Shown here: piece after piece, positions 43,784 to 52,338 of the stretch
How positions within the stretch are numbered: position 1 is the stretch's first letter
Layout: every line of letters starts with the position of its first letter
NCBI RefSeq assembly: GCF_014982975.1
Contig: NZ_JADCKL010000002.1
Span: 1 to 64,000, forward strand
Length of the DNA: 64,000 nt
Direction of reading: 5' to 3'
Origin: Claveliimonas monacensis
Lineage (GTDB): Bacteria; Bacillota; Clostridia; Lachnospirales; Lachnospiraceae
Translations under genes and position numbers: made by a program
The notes under the pieces: model-generated
Told to the model about the DNA's origin: nothing
The model's input: only the letters and a program-made list of their open reading frames with translations
Database searches by the model: none

Positions 43784-45124
43784 TTATTTCTGTTCCTCAA
43801 GTTTTTTCAGCACATTCCTTGTGCCAAAAAGAGCGGTATAGTTCACCAGGACATACAGATTGCCGCAACCGTTATCCACCCGCTCGCAGATCGCTTTCTC
43901 CACATCCGCCTCCAGCTGGGAGGGAATGTCCACATACTTGAGCCGGAGCCGCATATCCTGGCAACGGATGCCGCTGACTGTAATAGAGTTTACATTGGCC
44001 TCTTTAAATCTGTCAAAATCCACATCCCACAGCCAGGACACATCAATACCGTCCTGGGCGTTATCATTGATGACAATAATGATATCTTTCAGTGTATCGT
44101 CCTGCATGACTGCCGAGATATTTTGATTAAATCCTGCCGGATTCTTTGCCAGGTTCAGAGTGATCTCAGTCTCCTTAACCCGGAACCGCTCCATCCGCCC
44201 GTTCTCCGGGTTAAATGCTGCCAGCATGTCATTAAAGTGGGGCAGTTCCACCCCTGCCGCACGGGCTGCCGTGTAAGCCGCCAGAATATTGTACACATTG
44301 TAAAAGCCCCGGTAGTTGGCCGTGATCCTGCGTCCCTCCACCGTGAAGGCGAGGCGGTCTCCCACCTCAATATCTGAGGCATTGTACCGGATGTCCGGCC
44401 GCCTGAAATCACAGCTTGTACACTGGTAGACTCCCAACTGGCTGTAATGGTAAAAATCATAGTGGAGGGGCGCGCCGCATTTCTTACAGAAACGGCCCTC
44501 CCGGATCTCGTGGGCACTGCTGTCATCCGTCACTTTCTCATTTATCCCGTACGTAATGTATGGATTCCCCGCATCCATGGCCAGGAAAGCGCTGAGGGCG
44601 TCATCCCCGTTTACCACCACTTTCATATCCGGGGCACTCTGCATCACTTCTTTTAGAATATTCATCGTGATATCGATCTCACCATACCGGTCCAGCTGAT
44701 CCCGGAACAGGTTGGTCAGGACCATGTAGTCTGGCTTGAAATAAGGAAAAACTCTTCTTGTGGACGCCTCATCGATCTCAATACAGGCACAGTCCGCATC
44801 CAGCCTGCCGGACCATCCGGCCGCCAGCACAAAAGCCGCCGCCACACCATTCAGCATGTTGGAGCCTGTATGGTTGCAGACTACCTTCTTTCCCTCTGCC
44901 TCCAGCGCAGCACAAAGCATATTGTTGGTCGTTGTCTTCCCGTTGGTCCCGCAGACGATAAAAATGTCTCCCCGCACCTGGGAAGCCAGCTCTCTCAGTA
45001 TATCCGGGCAGATGCGAAGGGCAATCTTACCGGCCCAGGTAACGCCCTGCCTGTGGAAAATGTGTACGCTTGCCGCCTGAGCTGCTTTTGCCGCCCAGAC
45101 TGCTGCCATTCTTCGTAACTTCAT
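43784..45124 (-). CDS. murT: Lipid II isoglutaminyl synthase, ligase subunit MurT
   Basis: Mur-ligase-like ATPase that amidates the alpha-carboxyl of D-Glu in lipid II using ammonia from GatD. 446 residues: P-loop VCGTNGKTTTNNML near residue 55, ACIEIDEASTRRV, and VLTNLFRDQLDRYGEI. The family-specific Cys4 zinc ribbon is CKKCGAPLHYDF plus CTSCDF. NLAKNPAGFNQ is also typical. Start 45124 is chosen because AAAGGAAAAAAGC precedes it; the extra upstream codons lack similarity. Amidation affects cross-linking and resistance to lysozyme and beta-lactams. Confidence 0.95.
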   Translation of the reverse strand: MKLRRMAAVWAAKAAQAASVHIFHRQGVTWAGKIALRICPDILRELASQVRGDIFIVCGTNGKTTTNNMLCAALEAEGKKVVCNHTGSNMLNGVAAAFVLAAGWSGRLDADCACIEIDEASTRRVFPYFKPDYMVLTNLFRDQLDRYGEIDITMNILKEVMQSAPDMKVVVNGDDALSAFLAMDAGNPYITYGINEKVTDDSSAHEIREGRFCKKCGAPLHYDFYHYSQLGVYQCTSCDFRRPDIRYNASDIEVGDRLAFTVEGRRITANYRGFYNVYNILAAYTAARAAGVELPHFNDMLAAFNPENGRMERFRVKETEITLNLAKNPAGFNQNISAVMQDDTLKDIIIVINDNAQDGIDVSWLWDVDFDRFKEANVNSITVSGIRCQDMRLRLKYVDIPSQLEADVEKAICERVDNGCGNLYVLVNYTALFGTRNVLKKLEEQK

Positions 45125-45350
45125 TGCTTTTTTCCTTTTAAAAAATATATTATATATGTACTTATACAAACAGACACAGTCCTGTGCCCGCCTTCATATA
45201 CTGTATTATTTTACCTTCTGGCCTGTCACAAGTCAACCGCCATTCCCTGACTGCTTCTTTCCATTTGTCCTCTCTTTTCTCTCTTCCTGTTTTGTTATAA
45301 TTTTCACAATTTTCCCTCTTTTTTTCTTAAATCTTTGTATCTTATTTATA

Positions 45351-45379
45351 TTTACTATTGTATCCCCCCGTGTTATGAT
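45351..45379 (+). promoter_or_regulatory. Candidate promoter of a small RNA
   Basis: Plus strand: -35 TTTACT, 17-bp spacer, -10 TATGAT. No coding sequence follows in this direction before the terminator near 45553. Confidence 0.45.
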
Positions 45380-45384
45380 ACAGA

Positions 45385-45555
45385 CATAAACAGCTAGATA
45401 TTTTTTTAACGATCAGGCGTCCCAGGTACGCACGCTTTCCGGCTGAACTGCCAGGAACATCCGGAAAGCAAATAAACCTTTTTTTCATACAATAGAATCC
45501 TTTAAAACGGAAAAACAGCTCCGGGCTTTTAGGCGCCAGGGGCTGTTTTTCTGTT
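45385..45555 (+). ncRNA. Candidate stand-alone small RNA of about 170 nt
   Basis: It follows a plausible plus-strand promoter and ends in a terminator. Inside is a perfect 9-bp hairpin GCTTTCCGG/CCGGAAAGC (45440-45473) in otherwise AT-rich DNA. There is no open frame worth calling. It does not match SRP RNA, 6S RNA or any riboswitch core I know. The family is unknown. Confidence 0.35.
45512..45553. terminator. Bidirectional terminator after the hydroxylase operon
   Basis: Stem AAAAACAGC/GCTGTTTTT with a loop of about 23 nt, T runs on both strands, 26 bases after the molybdenum-subunit stop on the minus strand. Confidence 0.85.
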
Positions 45556-45578
45556 CTCTGCTATCCTTCTATAAGACG

Positions 45579-47891
45579 CTAGGCCTTCTTTTCCATCATT
45601 CCCATAAGGATCTTCTCCGGCGTGATGGGAAGCTCCCTGTGCCATACGCCGGTGGCGTTGAAGATGGCGTGGGCAATAGCCGGAGAGGGGGTGTTGATGA
45701 CCACCTCTCCAATGGACTTAGCTCCAAAGGGGCCGGTCTCTTCATAGCTGCTCTCAAATTCCACCCGCAGTTTTCCCACGTCCAGGCGGCTGGGGATCTT
45801 ATACTGCATGAAGGAATTCTCCAGTATTCTTCCTTTTTTACTGTAAGTGATATCCTCATAGAGAGCCATGCCAATGCCCTGGGCCAGGCCGCCCTCTGTC
45901 TGGATCCTTGTAAGATTCGGATTCATGGGCGTACCGCAGTCCACCACGGCCATATAGTCCAAAAGCTCCACAGCTCCTGTCTCTTTGTCCACTTCCAGCT
46001 CTGCCATGCCCACCATAAGGGGCGGAGGCGATGTAGGAGAAGAGTGGGTCACTGTCACCTGTACCGGCTCCCGGTTTCCGCACATGGATTTTGTGGCAAT
46101 ATCCTTAAGAAGCACTTCCTTTGTCCCGTCAGCCCGGCGCACCCGGTCAGCGGCAAACTCTACTTCTGCTTCTTCGCACTCCATCATGCCGGCTGCAATG
46201 GCACAGATGTGGCCTTTCAGTTCTACAGCCGCCTTCTCCACAGCTTTTCCCGTCACGTACATGGTACTGGAGGCGTAAGATCCGGAGTCATAGGGAGAGG
46301 AATCTGTGTCCGCGCCGTAGACAATGATATTGTCCAGGTCACACTCCAGGCACTCTGCCGCCACCTGAGCCAGCGTGGTATCACATCCGGTTCCCATGTC
46401 CGCCGCTCCGATAGACAGGATATAAAATCCTTCGTCATTTAACTTCAGTGTGGCTGATCCTACATCCACACCGGAAATGCCGGAGCCCTGCATGGCCATA
46501 GCCACTCCCTTGGCACGGATCTTTCCATTTCCCATATCTCTGGCCAGTGGCTTCTCATCCCAGTGGAACATCTCTTTGGCCCTTGCCATACAGCGGTCCA
46601 GCGCGCAGGCTGTCATCTTTTCATTGTAATAAGCCATGGCTGTCTGGCCCTGGCGGACCATATTTTTCTCCCGGATCTCCACCGGATCCATATGCAGCTT
46701 GTCTGCCAGCTCGCTGACGATACTCTCCACTGCAAAGATACCCTGTGTGGCGCCGTAGCCCCTGTAGGCGCCGGCTGCCTGCACATTAGTATACACTACG
46801 TCATAATTGAAGCGGTAGGCCTCCATATTTCCATTGTAGAGAGGAATGGACTTGTGCCCGCTCAGACCCACGGTTGTGGGGCCGTGTTCTCCGTAAGCCC
46901 CGGTGTTGGATAAGGTGTACACGTCCAGCGCACGGATGGTTCCATCGTTCATGGCTCCCACCTTCACCCGGACCTCCATCTCATGACGGGGTGATCCTGC
47001 GATCTGGCTCTCCTGCCTTGTGTAGATCAGCTTGGCAGCCTTCCCCGTCTTCCATGTGACAAAGGCCGGAAAAACTTCTGTCACGCAGGACTGCTTTGCC
47101 CCAAATCCGCCGCCGATGCGGGGCTTGGTCACCCGCACTTTTGACTTGGGGATATCCAGCGCATTGGCCACGATCCTGCGGACGTGGAAGACGATCTGGG
47201 TGGAACTGATAATGTGCAGACGCCCGTAGAGATCCATGCAGGTGTAAGTCCGGAAAGTCTCCATCATGGCCTGGCTGTCCGGCTTTGTATGGTAGGTGTG
47301 CTCCAGCACAATGTCGCAGTCCTCCATGACAGCATCCACATCTCCCTTGCTGTCCTTTGCTGACGCGCACAGATTTCGCTGATTGTCAGCACCCACCGGG
47401 CAGAGTGCCTGCCAGTTCTCCTCCGGATGCACAAGGATCTTATTGTCTTTTGCCGTGTGCATATCCAGTACCGGCTCCAGCACTTCGTATTTCACTTTGA
47501 TAAGCTTTAAAGCCTTGTCCACAGCCTTTTCATTTTCTCCCGCCACAATGGCCACAGCATCTCCCACAAACCGCAGTCTCTGGTCCAGGATCAGCCTGTC
47601 GTACGGGCTGGCCTCAGGATACGTCTGTCCAGCCATCGTAAAACGCCTGTCCGGCACATCTTTGTAGGTATAGATGGCCTCAATACCGGGCACCTTCATG
47701 GCAATGTCCGTATTGATCTCCTGCACGAGCGCATGGGCGTGAGGGCTGTGGAGCACCTTCACCACCAGACAGTCAGAAGGCGTGATATCATCCATGTACA
47801 CCGGCTTTCCGGTGACAAGGGCCATGGCATCTTTCTTCCTCACAGATCGGTTCACATATCGATAATTACTTCCTGGTATCTGGTCCGGCAT
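45579..47891 (-). CDS. Molybdenum hydroxylase, molybdopterin-binding large subunit (xanthine dehydrogenase family)
   Basis: 770 residues. An N-terminal 'a/b hammerhead' domain (ALVTGKPVYMDDI) precedes the Moco domain: PRIGGGFGAKQ, QAAGAYRGYGATQGIFAVES and the C-terminal GPFGAKSIGEVVINTPSPA with the catalytic Glu. This family hydroxylates purines, nicotinate and other heterocycles. The motifs cannot say which, or whether the enzyme is selenium-dependent. The start ATG overlaps the stop of the 2Fe-2S subunit gene. No maturation factors (XdhC-type) or Moco genes are in the window. Confidence 0.93.
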   Translation of the reverse strand: MPDQIPGSNYRYVNRSVRKKDAMALVTGKPVYMDDITPSDCLVVKVLHSPHAHALVQEINTDIAMKVPGIEAIYTYKDVPDRRFTMAGQTYPEASPYDRLILDQRLRFVGDAVAIVAGENEKAVDKALKLIKVKYEVLEPVLDMHTAKDNKILVHPEENWQALCPVGADNQRNLCASAKDSKGDVDAVMEDCDIVLEHTYHTKPDSQAMMETFRTYTCMDLYGRLHIISSTQIVFHVRRIVANALDIPKSKVRVTKPRIGGGFGAKQSCVTEVFPAFVTWKTGKAAKLIYTRQESQIAGSPRHEMEVRVKVGAMNDGTIRALDVYTLSNTGAYGEHGPTTVGLSGHKSIPLYNGNMEAYRFNYDVVYTNVQAAGAYRGYGATQGIFAVESIVSELADKLHMDPVEIREKNMVRQGQTAMAYYNEKMTACALDRCMARAKEMFHWDEKPLARDMGNGKIRAKGVAMAMQGSGISGVDVGSATLKLNDEGFYILSIGAADMGTGCDTTLAQVAAECLECDLDNIIVYGADTDSSPYDSGSYASSTMYVTGKAVEKAAVELKGHICAIAAGMMECEEAEVEFAADRVRRADGTKEVLLKDIATKSMCGNREPVQVTVTHSSPTSPPPLMVGMAELEVDKETGAVELLDYMAVVDCGTPMNPNLTRIQTEGGLAQGIGMALYEDITYSKKGRILENSFMQYKIPSRLDVGKLRVEFESSYEETGPFGAKSIGEVVINTPSPAIAHAIFNATGVWHRELPITPEKILMGMMEKKA

Positions 47892-48367
47892 CAGATCTTC
47901 CCTCCTTCCGCCTGGCTTTTCTTATAGTTAATGTAGGCCCGGATCCCCCGCAGCTGCCCTTCATATCCGGAACAGCGGCACAGGTTTCCTGCCAGGTATT
48001 CTTTGATCTCCTCGTCAGTGGGATCTGGATTTTCCCGGAACATGGCAATTCCGTTCATCATCAGTCCCGGATTACAGAATCCGCACTGCTCTGCTCCCTC
48101 ATCCGCGATATAGGCGCCAAAACCTTCCGCCTCCTCCTGGAGTCCTTCCAGTGTGATCACTCTGTGTCCGTCCGCCCTGGCTGCCAGAAGGCTGCAGGAC
48201 AGGACCGGCTTATCATCCACAAACACCGTACACAGGCCGCAGTTGGAAGTATCGCATCCCCGCTTTACACTGTTACATCCCTGCTCCCGCAAAAAGTCAA
48301 TGAGAAGCATGTCCGGGGCAATCTGGGCGGTTACTTTCTTTTCATTTAAAAGGATCTGTATCTGCAT
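47891..48367 (-). CDS. Molybdenum hydroxylase, 2Fe-2S subunit
   Basis: 158 residues. The plant-ferredoxin-like cluster is GCDTSNCGLCTV with a later Cys in LSCSLLAARA. The second cluster is QCGFCNPGLMM and LAGNLCRCSGYEGQ. It passes electrons from the molybdenum site to the FAD subunit. TGATG overlaps join it to both neighbouring subunits. The order FAD, 2Fe-2S, molybdenum is that of many Clostridial hydroxylases. Confidence 0.95.
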   Translation of the reverse strand: MQIQILLNEKKVTAQIAPDMLLIDFLREQGCNSVKRGCDTSNCGLCTVFVDDKPVLSCSLLAARADGHRVITLEGLQEEAEGFGAYIADEGAEQCGFCNPGLMMNGIAMFRENPDPTDEEIKEYLAGNLCRCSGYEGQLRGIRAYINYKKSQAEGGKI

Positions 48368-49191
48368 CAGTTTCTCCCCTCCTGCTCTTTTTCTTTTTTC
48401 TCTCCTTCTCCTGCGATCTGCAGAAGGGCTCTCTTCGCCAGCACGCCCGCAATGATCTTCCGGTACTGGGCGCTTCCTCTCAGGTTGCTGCTTGTCTCCA
48501 CGGTCTCTGACACGTACGCGCCGAATTTCTCCGCGCTCTCCTCTGTGATCCCCTCTACCAGCAGCCCCTTCTCATCTCTGAGACAGACTGCCTTCATGGG
48601 CCTGGCCCCAACAACGCAGCGGATTTCCCTTTCAATCTCAGTCACACAGCAGGCCAGAACCGGGAAGTCCGTCTTTGTATTTCTCTGGGAGAGATAGGCT
48701 GCCCGCACAGGTCTCTTGGGCACGATCACGTATGTCAGGATATCATTGTCATAGGGAAGATATGCAAACTCTTCCACAGACAGTCTTCCTCTCTTGTAGA
48801 GTTCCACTTCCGCTCCTGCTGCCATCAGAAAGGTCAGCACATCGGAAAATCCATACCTGCCGAACACACTGCCTCCCACAGTAGCCATGTTCCGGAACTG
48901 GACGCCTACAATGTGGCGCACGCTCTCCCTGGCCGCCCCCTGTGTCAGGTCGTTCAGCCCCTTATGGAGCTCCATCTGGCGAAGCGTCACCATAGCGCCG
49001 ATGCGGAACTCGCTCTCCGTCTCCTCAATAGTGTCCAGCCCCAGGCCGGACAGATCAATGGCTGTCCCTACGTTTCTCTTCTGCATCTTCAGCCAGAGCA
49101 TGCCTCCCAGAACCACATTGCTCCTCTTCTGGTTCAGCTCGTATGCCTCCTCCAGGCTGGATGCCTTCACATACTGATTAATCGTAAGCAC
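48367..49191 (-). CDS. Molybdenum hydroxylase, FAD-binding subunit
   Basis: 274 residues of the CO dehydrogenase flavoprotein-like family. The PCMH fold is seen in VVLGGMLWLKMQKR and in QFRNMATVGGSVFGRYGFSD, which matches the usual ATVGGN FAD motif. LSQRNTKTDFPVLACCVT and the C-terminal helical domain (SSNLRGSAQYRKIIAGVLAK) follow. The first FAD loop lacks the common AGGTD form. It is the first gene of the operon. Confidence 0.92.
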   Translation of the reverse strand: MLTINQYVKASSLEEAYELNQKRSNVVLGGMLWLKMQKRNVGTAIDLSGLGLDTIEETESEFRIGAMVTLRQMELHKGLNDLTQGAARESVRHIVGVQFRNMATVGGSVFGRYGFSDVLTFLMAAGAEVELYKRGRLSVEEFAYLPYDNDILTYVIVPKRPVRAAYLSQRNTKTDFPVLACCVTEIEREIRCVVGARPMKAVCLRDEKGLLVEGITEESAEKFGAYVSETVETSSNLRGSAQYRKIIAGVLAKRALLQIAGEGEKKEKEQEGRN

Positions 49192-49381
49192 GTCTTCTCT
49201 CCTTTTCTCTTTGTTAAAATCTTTTGGATCATTTCCCCGATAAATCCCGTCACATATCTATAAAGCCGATATATTATAGCATATTTCTCCTCTGTTCGGA
49301 AGAGAAAAGCGCTCTTTTCCGGATTTTCCCGCTTTTTGATTTACAGATCTTCCGAAGAAGAAGGACGGAAAGAGATCTCCG

Positions 49382-49852
49382 TCAGAATCTCTCCCCGTCC
49401 TTCTCCAGGATATGCCACAGGAGCGCCTCGCAGCCCTCCTTTATATCATTGTAAGTCACATCAAAATTCCCGGTGTACCAGGGATCCGCGATATCTCTTG
49501 GCCGGTCCGAGAAATCCAGAAGCCGGTGCACCTTGTGATCCGGGTCCGAACCGATGATCCTATTCATATTCCGGATATTCCAGCTCTCCATACCGATCAG
49601 GTAATCGTAGTTCTCATAGTCTTTCTTTGTCATCTGCACAGCATACTTTCCTTTGGTGCTGATGCCAAACTCCCGCAGCTTCCGGGTTGTCCCCGGATGG
49701 ACCGGGTTGCCGATCTCCTCCCGACTGGTGGCCGCCGAAGCGACGTGAAACCGGTCGCCCAGCCCCTGCTTTTGTACCATGTCGCGGAAGACGAACTCCG
49801 CCATGGGGGAACGGCAGATGTTGCCGTGGCAGACAAATAGTATTTTTATCAT
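49382..49852 (-). CDS. Low-molecular-weight protein-tyrosine phosphatase
   Basis: 156 residues. The N-terminal P-loop is FVCHGNICRSPMAE (CX5R at residues 8-14) and the general acid Asp lies in DFSDRPRDIADPWYTG. Length is typical. It probably dephosphorylates tyrosine-phosphorylated proteins such as kinases of capsule synthesis. No partner kinase is adjacent. A conspicuous inverted repeat lies 35 bases upstream and may control it. Confidence 0.93.
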   Translation of the reverse strand: MIKILFVCHGNICRSPMAEFVFRDMVQKQGLGDRFHVASAATSREEIGNPVHPGTTRKLREFGISTKGKYAVQMTKKDYENYDYLIGMESWNIRNMNRIIGSDPDHKVHRLLDFSDRPRDIADPWYTGNFDVTYNDIKEGCEALLWHILEKDGERF

Positions 49853-49886
49853 GTTCGCATTTCTCCTTATATGTTGGTTTTCCTCT

Positions 49887-49935
49887 GAAAAGTTGTAAAG
49901 TAGGTTGTAACACTTCCCCCATTTTACAACTTTTC
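49887..49935. repeat. Perfect 13-bp inverted repeat upstream of the phosphatase
   Basis: GAAAAGTTGTAAA (49887-49899) and its exact complement (49923-49935), 23 bases apart. The spacer contains another GTTGTAA. No T tract follows, so it is more like an operator or recombination site than a terminator. Confidence 0.75.
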
Positions 49936-50050
49936 AACTTACCTAGCTACATATCTTTTTGTATATCATCAAAGTCTACCTGCATATAAGTATTCAATGT
50001 CACATCGAGTTTTTTCTGCCAGCTTGCAGAGTTTCTCCTCCCACTGTAAT

Positions 50051-50082
50051 TTGACACTTTGGAACCAACTTTTGACACTTTG
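50051..50082. repeat. Two direct repeats downstream of fic
   Basis: TTGACACTTTG occurs at 50051-50061 and 50072-50082, exactly 21 bases apart, two turns of the helix, close to the end of the Fic gene. Confidence 0.7.
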
Positions 50083-50095
50083 AAAATTATTTTAC

Positions 50096-50986
50096 TTAAT
50101 ATGGAATTCTAAAATAATCCAAATACGCTTTATATCGATCCTGTGCAGTCAGGCATGTATCTGTCAGATAGCCTTTTTCATTGTTCCATTCTTTCAATCC
50201 TCGATAATAGAATATTTTCATGCTATCTTCGATAATAAATGGGACAATATTATATTTCAGACATTCCTTGAACATAATCAGCCTGCCCACACGACCGTTA
50301 CCGTCCTGAAACGGATGAATTCGCTCAAACTTTACGTGGAAGTCCAGAATATCTTCAAATGTCTTTTCTTCTTTTGCGTTATAAGCTGTCAGCAATGCTT
50401 TCATCTTACCGGCAACTTCTTCGGGTAGAACAGTATCCATCCCCCCTACTTCATTAGGCAATTTCTTATAATCCCCCACTGCAAACCAGTCTTTTCTGGA
50501 ATCGCTGGTTCCGCTTTTCAAAGTCAGATGAAGCTCCTTAATAAACTTCTCAGTCAAAGCAGCTTTTGCATGATCAATGATCATATCAATGCATCGAAAA
50601 TGATTTGACGTTTCAATCACATCATCTACGTTGATAACTTCATTTTCCACGCCAATGGTATTGGTTTCAAAAATATATCTGGTCTGATCATGGGTCAGAC
50701 GACTTCCCTCAATATGGTTTGAGTTATACGTTAAATCAATTTGTGTTTTATGGTAAATACCGCCGGAATATTTACTTGCCTTTTGTTCCTGCAAGATATC
50801 CAGCAATGTGAGTGGTGGTTCTTTCTTTTTGTTGGAACGCTCTGGTTTTTCGGCATTCTCCGGAATATTCCAGGTCTTTCCGGTAAGAAAAGCCCCCTGC
50901 ACACGCCCATGAGCACAATAGTTTCTCACACTGCGCTCCGATATATTCCATTTTTTTGCTATTTCAGTAACCGAACGGTATCGCAT
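50096..50986 (-). CDS. Fic-family protein with N-terminal HTH
   Basis: 296 residues. Residues 1-45 form a small helix-turn-helix (TEIAKKWNISERSVRNYCAH) like MerR/excisionase proteins. An inhibitory helix motif S/T-x3-E-G/N is seen in NSNHIEGS (about 89-94), so the protein may block its own ATP site. The catalytic motif is HPFQDGNGRVGR (223-234), complete with His, Asp, Asn and Arg. It likely transfers AMP to proteins, and the target is unknown. Start 50986 follows GGAGG. It sits in an AT-rich patch with the AbiF gene. Confidence 0.92.
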   Translation of the reverse strand: MRYRSVTEIAKKWNISERSVRNYCAHGRVQGAFLTGKTWNIPENAEKPERSNKKKEPPLTLLDILQEQKASKYSGGIYHKTQIDLTYNSNHIEGSRLTHDQTRYIFETNTIGVENEVINVDDVIETSNHFRCIDMIIDHAKAALTEKFIKELHLTLKSGTSDSRKDWFAVGDYKKLPNEVGGMDTVLPEEVAGKMKALLTAYNAKEEKTFEDILDFHVKFERIHPFQDGNGRVGRLIMFKECLKYNIVPFIIEDSMKIFYYRGLKEWNNEKGYLTDTCLTAQDRYKAYLDYFRIPY

Positions 50987-51352
50987 CTGCTTTCCTCCGT
51001 TATCAATCAAATAAAATACTACCTGCATCTATATTATAGTATATCATATTATCGGCAATAATTCCATCTGCCTTCTGTATTTCGCAATATGTTTTTGCCG
51101 TTTCCGGAAGTTTCAATTATCAAAACATATCATGGCTTGTTTTGCCAGCGTCCTATTATTCACCAATTTTCGATTATTAAAAATCACGCACACTTCATTC
51201 GTTTTTGTGTTCATATTTTATTAAGGTTATAGTGAATAGCTCTAATAAAAGTGGCGAAGTGCTTATCGTAACACTTCGCCGAAAGCCTAATCGGTTTGAG
51301 CATAATATGCTTGATTAGGTCTGCTTTAATATTTTATGCGCTTTAACTGAAT
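50987..51352. other. AT-rich intergenic region between fic and abiF
   Basis: About 366 bases with no gene. A TATAAT -10 for fic lies near 51035-51040. Two perfect hairpins stand at 51253-51280 and 51286-51319. Confidence 0.6.
51253..51319 (-). other. Two-hairpin element just after abiF
   Basis: Minus strand: CCTAATC/GATTAGG with an inner AGCAT/ATGCT stem, then GGCGAAGTG/CACTTCGCC followed by ACTTTTATT. It starts 33 bases after the abiF stop. It may be a terminator or a structured RNA end. Confidence 0.55.
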
Positions 51353-52261
51353 TTAAACACTCAAATGTGATTTCCAATCTGTCGGCATATTCATTGCTGT
51401 AAAACTGAGCACACCACCATTATTCTGAAGCAGCTTATCCAATTCATTAACAAATAACATCCATTCTTCATCTGACGATCTCAGATATTTCATTGCCAGC
51501 AAAATCTGATATAACCCGTTATGTGCTGGTGCAGGTGTTACTTTATCAGCATTCAGAATTTCCGGTGTGGTATGTATTGTTCGATTATATATTCTAGAAT
51601 TATGAGCACACATATTTCTCAACACAGAAACAGCTTGTACCCATGAAGAAAACATTTTCTTTGATGGAGTCACCAAATTTCCTTTTTTAGAGGTATACTG
51701 ATAATTAGATGCCAAAATCGAATATGTACTGCCTGTCCCTGTTTTCAAATTTTTAATTATCTTTGATAATGTTCCAAAGGAAAGAACTTCCACAACTGCC
51801 CATACTGGCACCTCACCTTCATGATTATCAAAATTATGTTTGATGAACACATCGTTAGAACGTGCAATCTCTGATGCTATTGTGGACATATTCTGCCAGT
51901 ACATTTTTTTCTCTTTAAAAATTGATGAATCCTGTAAGATTAAAGGATCTCCATGTATCAGTAATGCTTCTACTAATCGGACTCTCAATGCTATTTCAAT
52001 TTTGGAAATCATTGAGAAAATCAGAGCCGATAATTCCTGATCAAATTGATACAATTTTAAAATATCTTCAAACTTTGTTCCCGGAAAATACTTCTTTGTA
52101 GCATTATCATATAAGTGGAACGAGTATCCACGCAAACGATAAAATCCAACTGATTTTAACGCCTTTTCTACGTCCTCACGAGAAGCAATTACCATTCCTG
52201 CATCAATATATGATTGTACCTGCTGTGCTATTGTTAATATTTGTTTTGGATATTGATACAT
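51353..52261 (-). CDS. AbiF/AbiD-like abortive infection protein (Abi_2, HEPN fold)
   Basis: 302 residues, all-helical. The N terminus MYQYPKQILTIAQQVQSYID and the phrase KSVGFYRLRGYSFHLYDN are typical of the Abi_2 family. The HEPN ribonuclease motif R-x4-6-H is RNMCAHNSRIYNR in the C-terminal half. The family gives abortive infection against phages, presumably by RNA cleavage. Start 52261 is the first family-like Met, four bases after GGGGTG. A structured RNA with its own promoter and terminator lies directly upstream. Nearby are Fic and a transposon remnant. Confidence 0.9.
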   Translation of the reverse strand: MYQYPKQILTIAQQVQSYIDAGMVIASREDVEKALKSVGFYRLRGYSFHLYDNATKKYFPGTKFEDILKLYQFDQELSALIFSMISKIEIALRVRLVEALLIHGDPLILQDSSIFKEKKMYWQNMSTIASEIARSNDVFIKHNFDNHEGEVPVWAVVEVLSFGTLSKIIKNLKTGTGSTYSILASNYQYTSKKGNLVTPSKKMFSSWVQAVSVLRNMCAHNSRIYNRTIHTTPEILNADKVTPAPAHNGLYQILLAMKYLRSSDEEWMLFVNELDKLLQNNGGVLSFTAMNMPTDWKSHLSV

Positions 52262-52277
52262 AAAACACCCCATAAAC

Positions 52278-52332
52278 AAAAAAGTCCCACCGGGTTGCGC
52301 ATGAAAAAATCAGAGGCGTGGTGGGTTCTGTT
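52278..52332 (-). ncRNA. AbiF-associated structured RNA
   Basis: On the minus strand: promoter, then CCCACCACGCCTCTGA, an unpaired T-run, GCGCAACCCGGTGGG and a T6 tail. The CCCACC/GGTGGG stem closes a loop of about 28 nt and ends as a terminator 17 bases before the abiF start. Abi_2 genes are known to be preceded by a conserved RNA of this kind; I match it from memory. Confidence 0.65.
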
Positions 52333-52338
52333 ACTATC

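Larger units (their letters stand above)
45170..45578. other. Intergenic region with candidate small RNA
   Basis: About 410 bases between murT and the end of the hydroxylase operon, both on the minus strand. The murT side is AT rich. The central part is GC-richer and structured (see the candidate RNA), and the right end holds a strong terminator. Confidence 0.6.

Noticed and set aside
45385-45555. SRP RNA or 6S RNA
   Set aside because: The SRP core (GTCCGGAAGGAAGCAGC-like) and the long rod of 6S RNA are not found; only a CCGGAAAGC stretch is similar.
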